Origin: an uncultured Oscillospiraceae bacterium
GTDB taxonomy: Bacteria; Bacillota; Clostridia; Oscillospirales; Oscillospiraceae
Direction of reading: 5' to 3'
Assembly: GCA_934591845.1 (NCBI GenBank)
Contig: CAKTPO010000010.1
Coordinates: 1 to 64,000 of the forward strand
Length of the DNA: 64,000 nt
In this document: one piece after another, positions 60,570 through 64,000 of the stretch
Numbering within the stretch: position 1 is the stretch's first letter
How the letters are laid out: each line of letters begins with the position of its first letter
Notes under the pieces: model-generated
Seen by the model: the letters and a program-made list of their open reading frames with translations, nothing else
What the model was told of the DNA's origin: nothing
Databases searched by the model: none
Made by a program: the position numbers and the translations under genes

Positions 60570-60682
60570 AGAGGGTTCCTCTTTTCTGTAAAGTGTGATT
60601 TCTTTGGGAAACAGGTAGAAACCGGGGCTTTTACAACAAGAACGACCCGGAAAGTGCCTTGCTTTCCAATTCTTACAGCCCC

Positions 60683-60711
60683 ATTATATCGGCCTTTTCC
60701 CATGAAGTCAA
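60683..60711 (-). promoter_or_regulatory. Promoter of metY
   Basis: Reading leftward: TTGACT, a 17-bp spacer, TATAAT. The leader carries a small ggaaag/ctttcc hairpin; no known riboswitch is recognised. Confidence 0.8.
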
Positions 60712-60752
60712 TGCAAGAAATCAAATCGCCCGCTATTATTTGGACTGATAGC

Positions 60753-60820
60753 AAAAGCCCCGCTGCCGTGGGCAAGACACAAAGCAGCGGAAACTTTGGC
60801 AAGACGTTATTGGGGCTTTT
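60753..60820. other. Imperfect inverted structure of unknown role
   Basis: The arms aaaagcccc (60753-60761) and ggggctttt (60812-60820) enclose an inner pair ccgctgc/gcagcgg. It sits between the divergent promoters of metY and the small membrane protein. It could be a terminator remnant or a structured site; the arms alone do not decide. Confidence 0.35.
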
Positions 60821-60860
60821 ATATATTTCAAAGATGCGGTAGAATTGTTCATAGACTTTA

Positions 60861-60869
60861 TGGTATAAT
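60861..60869 (+). promoter_or_regulatory. Extended -10 promoter of the small membrane protein gene
   Basis: TGGTATAAT is an extended -10 without a good -35, 50 bp before the start at 60919. Confidence 0.55.
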
Positions 60870-60918
60870 CCAGGAGACGAAGCGGTCAGGAAATCAGATT
60901 TTACAGGAGGCGGACTGC

Positions 60919-61233
60919 ATGGACCAATTGAAAAAGAATATCGTTTTCTATCTGCTGTTGCTGATGGATTTTTATATCGTTCCATGGTTTATCAAAGACA
61001 CAGGAAGTGCAATGCTTGTCATGTTGGTGGTGATCCCTCTGATATGCTTCATCATTTCTTTTTTTTACGGAATCAGAAACGGTTTTGACCTTTGCTATAT
61101 TGGCATTGTCGCAGTGATGTTTGCACCGTCTATATTCATCTTTTATAACGCAAGCGCATGGGTTTATATAGTAGCATACGCAGTTATTGCATTGCTCGGA
61201 AATGTAATAGCACTACCGTTCAGAAAAAGATAA
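60919..61233 (+). CDS. Small membrane protein of unknown function
   Basis: A 104-residue protein made almost entirely of four hydrophobic segments with short loops and a basic end. I recognise no family. CAGGAGG lies eight bases before the ATG at 60919. Its codons are visibly AT-richer than those of neighbouring genes, hinting at recent acquisition. Confidence 0.6.
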   Translation: MDQLKKNIVFYLLLLMDFYIVPWFIKDTGSAMLVMLVVIPLICFIISFFYGIRNGFDLCYIGIVAVMFAPSIFIFYNASAWVYIVAYAVIALLGNVIALPFRKR

Positions 61234-61277
61234 CTTCCGGCTTGCCAAGCAGAACACAAAACCAAATACCAAACCCC

Positions 61278-61320
61278 AGGCCGCCCGCCGGAGACAATGC
61301 GCAAAAGCGGGCGGCCTTTT
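61278..61320 (+). terminator. Terminator of the small membrane protein gene
   Basis: The arms aggccgcccgc and gcgggcggcct have an 18-nt loop and are followed by TTT. Confidence 0.8.
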
Positions 61321-61346
61321 GCTGTCGCTGTTCCGAAAAGATGGTC

Positions 61347-61380
61347 ACAAAAGGCCCCCTCTCCGGGTTTGGAGAGGGGG
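61347..61380 (-). terminator. Terminator of the M23 peptidase gene
   Basis: ccccctctcc/ggagaggggg with a 6-nt loop. Reading leftward it is followed by a short T tract (CCTTTTGTG). Confidence 0.75.
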
Positions 61381-61386
61381 TGCGGT

Positions 61387-62070
61387 TCAGTTCCCCAGGT
61401 TCAGGAAGTCCGCCGGGTTCATGGGCATGTCCTGGTAGGTCACGGAAAAGTGGACGTGCGGCCCCAGGGCCGTCTCTGCCAGGGCGGTGGTGCCAACGGT
61501 GCCGATGGTCTGCCCCAAGTCTACCCGGTCGCCGGGGCTGAATGTTTCGGCGGTTTCCAGCCCTGCGTAGGTGGTCTCGTAGCCGCCGGTGTGCCGCAGC
61601 ACCAGGGTCAGGCCCATCAGGCCCTCATCTCGCAGGGAGACCACCGTCCCCTCAGCCGCCGCCCGAACCTGAGTACCCTCCTGGGCGGTGTAGTCCACGC
61701 CGTTGTGGACCCGCCAGTCCCGGGTGGTCTCGTTAAAGCTTAAGGCATCCATGCTGTAGAGGACCGCCTGGTCCCCCTCCACCGGCGGGGCCGTTACCAG
61801 CCCCTTGGGGACTGGCTTCTGGGTGGGTGCCGGGGCGGTGGGGGCGGTTGCCGCTTTTTTCTGTGGTTTCTGGGTTTCCGTAGGGGAAACCGTGGGTTCC
61901 GGCTGGGAAGCGTATTCCAAAACCGGCTGGGTCTCCACCAGAGAGACCTGTTTTACCTGCTTGTGATTGTTCCGGTATACATAGCCTGCGGTCCCGATGG
62001 CTGCCGCGCACAGGACCAGGGCTATGTAGTAGCCCTTTCCTCCGATTCCGGAGTTTTTTTGATTGCGCAT
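61387..62070 (-). CDS. SpoIIQ-like M23 (LytM) family protein
   Basis: A 227-residue protein. One N-terminal transmembrane helix (about 13-32) is followed by a Pro/Thr/Ala-rich linker (about 50-95) and an M23 domain. Zinc ligands are visible in VHNGVDY and the final HVHF, so unlike Bacillus SpoIIQ the site looks intact, as in clostridial SpoIIQ. It may act in engulfment at the forespore membrane, or as a general cell-wall endopeptidase; spoIIID or spoIIIA genes are not adjacent. GGAGG precedes the ATG. Confidence 0.8.
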   Translation of the reverse strand: MRNQKNSGIGGKGYYIALVLCAAAIGTAGYVYRNNHKQVKQVSLVETQPVLEYASQPEPTVSPTETQKPQKKAATAPTAPAPTQKPVPKGLVTAPPVEGDQAVLYSMDALSFNETTRDWRVHNGVDYTAQEGTQVRAAAEGTVVSLRDEGLMGLTLVLRHTGGYETTYAGLETAETFSPGDRVDLGQTIGTVGTTALAETALGPHVHFSVTYQDMPMNPADFLNLGN

Positions 62071-62178
62071 TTTTTTGCACCTCCGAGGAGGAGTATCCCC
62101 GGAAATTTTTACATTTAATCCAATAGGATGGGCAAAATAAGAAAAATCTTTTGTGAACATTTTATGATGAAAATATTA

Positions 62179-62206
62179 TTGACAATAGGGGAAAATGCGA
62201 TATAGT
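62179..62206 (+). promoter_or_regulatory. Promoter of the pot operon
   Basis: TTGACA, a 16-bp spacer and TATAGT. The 161-bp inverted-repeat element begins 30 bp after the -10, inside the 5' leader. Confidence 0.75.
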
Positions 62207-62235
62207 TATACTGTCATTTTACGACATAAAATAGA

Positions 62236-62396
62236 GGAAACTCTGAATAAATCGTCTGCGGCTGAGCGGCGAATCTTTTGCTCCCAGGCTGCGCTTCTAA
62301 AAGTGGGAAATACACAAAGTATTCCTCCACTTTTAGAATCTTGCCTGGAACCAAAATCTTTCGCCGTCAGCTCTTGCCGATTGAATCAGAGCTTCC
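62236..62396. mobile_element. 161-bp MITE-like inverted-repeat element, copy 2
   Basis: The same length, termini and internal hairpin as the copy at 50149-50309, with six substitutions. It ends 31 bp before the potA start, leaving the ribosome site (GGGAGG) free. Transcribed from the promoter upstream, it would form a long folded leader. Confidence 0.8.
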
Positions 62397-62426
62397 TTAA
62401 ACACAAAAAAGAAACGGGGGAGGATA

Positions 62427-63548
62427 ATGTCCAAGGAACTCATCAGGCTCCGGGATCTTACCATGGAGTTCGACGGGGAGCGCATTCTCGACGGCATCAA
62501 TCTTTACATCAACGATCACGAATTCTTAACATTGCTGGGCCCCTCCGGCTGCGGCAAAACTACCACGCTGCGAATTATCGGCGGCTTTTTAACGCCTACA
62601 TCCGGCACGGTGACATTTGACGGAAAGACGATCAATGATGTACCGCCTTACAAGCGGCAGATCAACACGGTTTTTCAGCGATATGCGTTGTTCCCACACC
62701 TGGATGTTTACGACAACGTGGCCTTTGGTCTTAAAATCCACAAGGTTCCCAAAGCGGAGATCGACCAGCGGGTGCGGGAAATGCTGGAAATCGTCAGTCT
62801 CAAGGGTTATGAAAACCGACGAATAGACGCCCTCTCCGGCGGCCAGCAGCAGCGTGTGGCCATTGCCCGTGCTCTGGTAAATCGCCCCAAGGTTTTGCTC
62901 TTGGATGAGCCGTTGGGTGCATTGGACCTGCGACTGCGCAAAGATATGCAGAACGAACTTAAGCGCATTCAGCAGGCCATGGGCATTACCTTTATTTACG
63001 TGACCCACGATCAGGAGGAAGCTCTTTCTATGTCTGATACCATTGTGGTCATGGACAAGGGCCGTATCCAGCAGATCGGCAAACCCGAGGATATTTATAA
63101 CGAGCCTAAAAACGCTTTTGTGGCGGACTTCATCGGAGAAAGTAACATTCTCGACGGTGTCATGCTGGAAGATTTCCGGGTGCGGTTCTTTGGCCGTACC
63201 TTTATCTGCGTGGACAAGGGCTTCCAGAAAGACGAACCTGTGGACGTGGTTATCCGTCCTGAGGATATTGACATCGTTCCCGTGGACCAGGGCCATCTGG
63301 TGGGTACGGTGACCAGTGTCACGTTCAAGGGCCTGAACTATGACATCATCGTAGAATTCAAGGGCTTTAAGTGGCTGATTCAAACCACCGATTTCCATGC
63401 GGTGGGTTCTACCATCGGCATTCGGCTGAACCCGGAGGATATTCACATCATGCACAAGAGTGAATACTCCGGCATGTTTGGAGACTACAGCTCCTACTCC
63501 GCAGAGTATGACGAGCTGACGGAGGATGCCGGGAATGAAGAAGACTAA
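62427..63548 (+). CDS. potA: Spermidine/putrescine ABC transporter ATPase
   Basis: A 373-residue ABC ATPase of the PotA type. Walker [13 protein letters not shown], the Q-loop [15 protein letters not shown], the signature [15 protein letters not shown] and Walker B VLLLDEP are all present. A C-terminal TOBE-like regulatory domain (about 240-350) follows. It energises polyamine uptake. The next gene, potB, starts inside its end (63535), typical of pot operons. Confidence 0.92.
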   Translation: MSKELIRLRDLTMEFDGERILDGINLYINDHEFLTLLGPSGCGKTTTLRIIGGFLTPTSGTVTFDGKTINDVPPYKRQINTVFQRYALFPHLDVYDNVAFGLKIHKVPKAEIDQRVREMLEIVSLKGYENRRIDALSGGQQQRVAIARALVNRPKVLLLDEPLGALDLRLRKDMQNELKRIQQAMGITFIYVTHDQEEALSMSDTIVVMDKGRIQQIGKPEDIYNEPKNAFVADFIGESNILDGVMLEDFRVRFFGRTFICVDKGFQKDEPVDVVIRPEDIDIVPVDQGHLVGTVTSVTFKGLNYDIIVEFKGFKWLIQTTDFHAVGSTIGIRLNPEDIHIMHKSEYSGMFGDYSSYSAEYDELTEDAGNEED

Positions 63549-64000
63549 GTCCCTGCTGCTCAGCACCCCCTACCTTGTGTGGATGGTGGTGTTTACCCTG
63601 ATCCCTCTGGGGGTGGTGGCTTACTACGCTCTGACAGACCCCTCTACCGGGGCCTTCTCCCTGGGGAACATCAAAAACCTGGGCATGTATATGCCGGTGC
63701 TGTGGAAGTCCATAGTCTACTCCCTGGTGTCGGCCATCATCTGCCTGGTGCTGGGCTATCCCGTGGCCTACTTTATTGCCCACTGCGGCCACACCACCCA
63801 GAAGTTTCTGTACATGCTGGTGATGCTGCCCATGTGCATGAGCTTTTTGCTGCGGACCCTGGCCTGGGTGGGGCTATTGCAGGATACGGGTATTATCAAT
63901 TCGCTTCTGGTGCGGCTGGGTCTTCCCCGGCTGACCCTCATCCGTACCCCGGCGGCGGTGGTGCTGGGCATGGTGTATAACTACCTGCCCTATATGATCC
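63535..64000 (+). CDS. potB: Spermidine/putrescine ABC transporter permease (partial)
   Basis: The first 155 residues of a permease that runs off the right edge of the window. It overlaps potA by 14 bp, with GGAGG in the potA coding region as the ribosome site. It shows the N-terminal helix [20 protein letters not shown] and the start of the membrane domain with [20 protein letters not shown] and [18 protein letters not shown], matching PotB/binding-protein-dependent permeases. Confidence 0.88.
   Translation, partial: MKKTKSLLLSTPYLVWMVVFTLIPLGVVAYYALTDPSTGAFSLGNIKNLGMYMPVLWKSIVYSLVSAIICLVLGYPVAYFIAHCGHTTQKFLYMLVMLPMCMSFLLRTLAWVGLLQDTGIINSLLVRLGLPRLTLIRTPAAVVLGMVYNYLPYMI

Noticed and set aside
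60570..60680. SAM riboswitch ahead of metY
   Set aside because: The leader is about 110 nt and lacks the SAM-I core and kink-turn sequences; only a small hairpin is seen.

Overview
The window looks like chromosome of a fairly GC-rich gut Clostridia bacterium (Oscillospiraceae/Ruminococcaceae type; genus not resolvable by eye). The reasons are: strong AGGAGG ribosome sites on nearly every gene; a T-box leader; a group II ECF transporter; QueH; a YfmF/YmfH-type M16 pair; SpoIIQ-like and PdaA-like cell-wall enzymes; and the style of the intergenic repeats. I see no prophage, CRISPR array, complete IS element or antibiotic cassette.

Layout. 0-3.6 kb: tRNA-Lys, 5S rRNA, repeat block 1, a TM2 protein and a lipoprotein. 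3.7-9.1 kb: oxaloacetate metabolism, with pckA followed by a sodium-pumping oxaloacetate decarboxylase operon (alpha, gamma, separate biotin carrier, beta). 9.6-16.7 kb: a leftward thiN / P-type ATPase / MocR-regulator operon, a membrane protein plus LTA-synthase-like sulfatase operon, and a flavodoxin-like gene. 16.8-21.5 kb: a SAM hydrolase followed by an ECF transporter (S component, fused double ATPase, T component), interrupted by repeat block 4. 21.5-34.5 kb: GGDEF protein, CCA-adding enzyme cluster, PlsC, T-box-controlled brnQ, a Cys-rich small protein, DUF4015 protein and prmA, an ADP-ribosylglycohydrolase homologue that has lost its metal-binding motifs, and a PdaA-like deacetylase. 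34.7-42.7 kb: an AT-richer, probably transferred sugar-uptake and catabolism island (ribose-type ABC transporter, PfkB kinase, two paralogous amidohydrolases, a variant SGNH hydrolase) with a divergent AraC regulator. 42.9-45.7 kb: XRE regulator, YoaP-like acetyltransferase, and initiator tRNA-fMet next to a duplicated tRNA 3' end enclosing a cloverleaf of perfect hairpins. 46-50.8 kb: queH, rlmL-like, dagK-like, lspA, rluD and a YhcH/YiaL-family gene. 50.9-57 kb: ABC-F ATPase, M16 pair and lgt. 57.7-64 kb: coiled-coil protein, LysR regulator, metY, small membrane protein, SpoIIQ-like M23 peptidase, and potA with the start of potB running off the right edge.

The most distinctive trait is a family of nine intergenic mosaic repeat blocks (about 0.15-0.9 kb). 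Many are bounded by inverted arrays of a 7-bp unit ((A/G)TTGACA) and carry shared modules: an 8-bp-arm hairpin (GGAACGGC/GCCGTTCC), a 125-bp inverted element bounded by TGTCATTCCGA, and a hairpin with CTTCCCC/GGGGAAG arms. They sit mostly behind gene ends, and in at least two cases (three with lgt) they supply the stop codon. A second, unrelated 161-bp inverted-repeat element occurs twice (96% identical), each time just downstream of a promoter and ahead of an unrelated gene.

The best candidates for something undescribed are the amidohydrolase/SGNH sugar island, the tRNA-fMet-derived cloverleaf, the mosaic blocks with heptamer termini, and the degenerate ADP-ribosylglycohydrolase.
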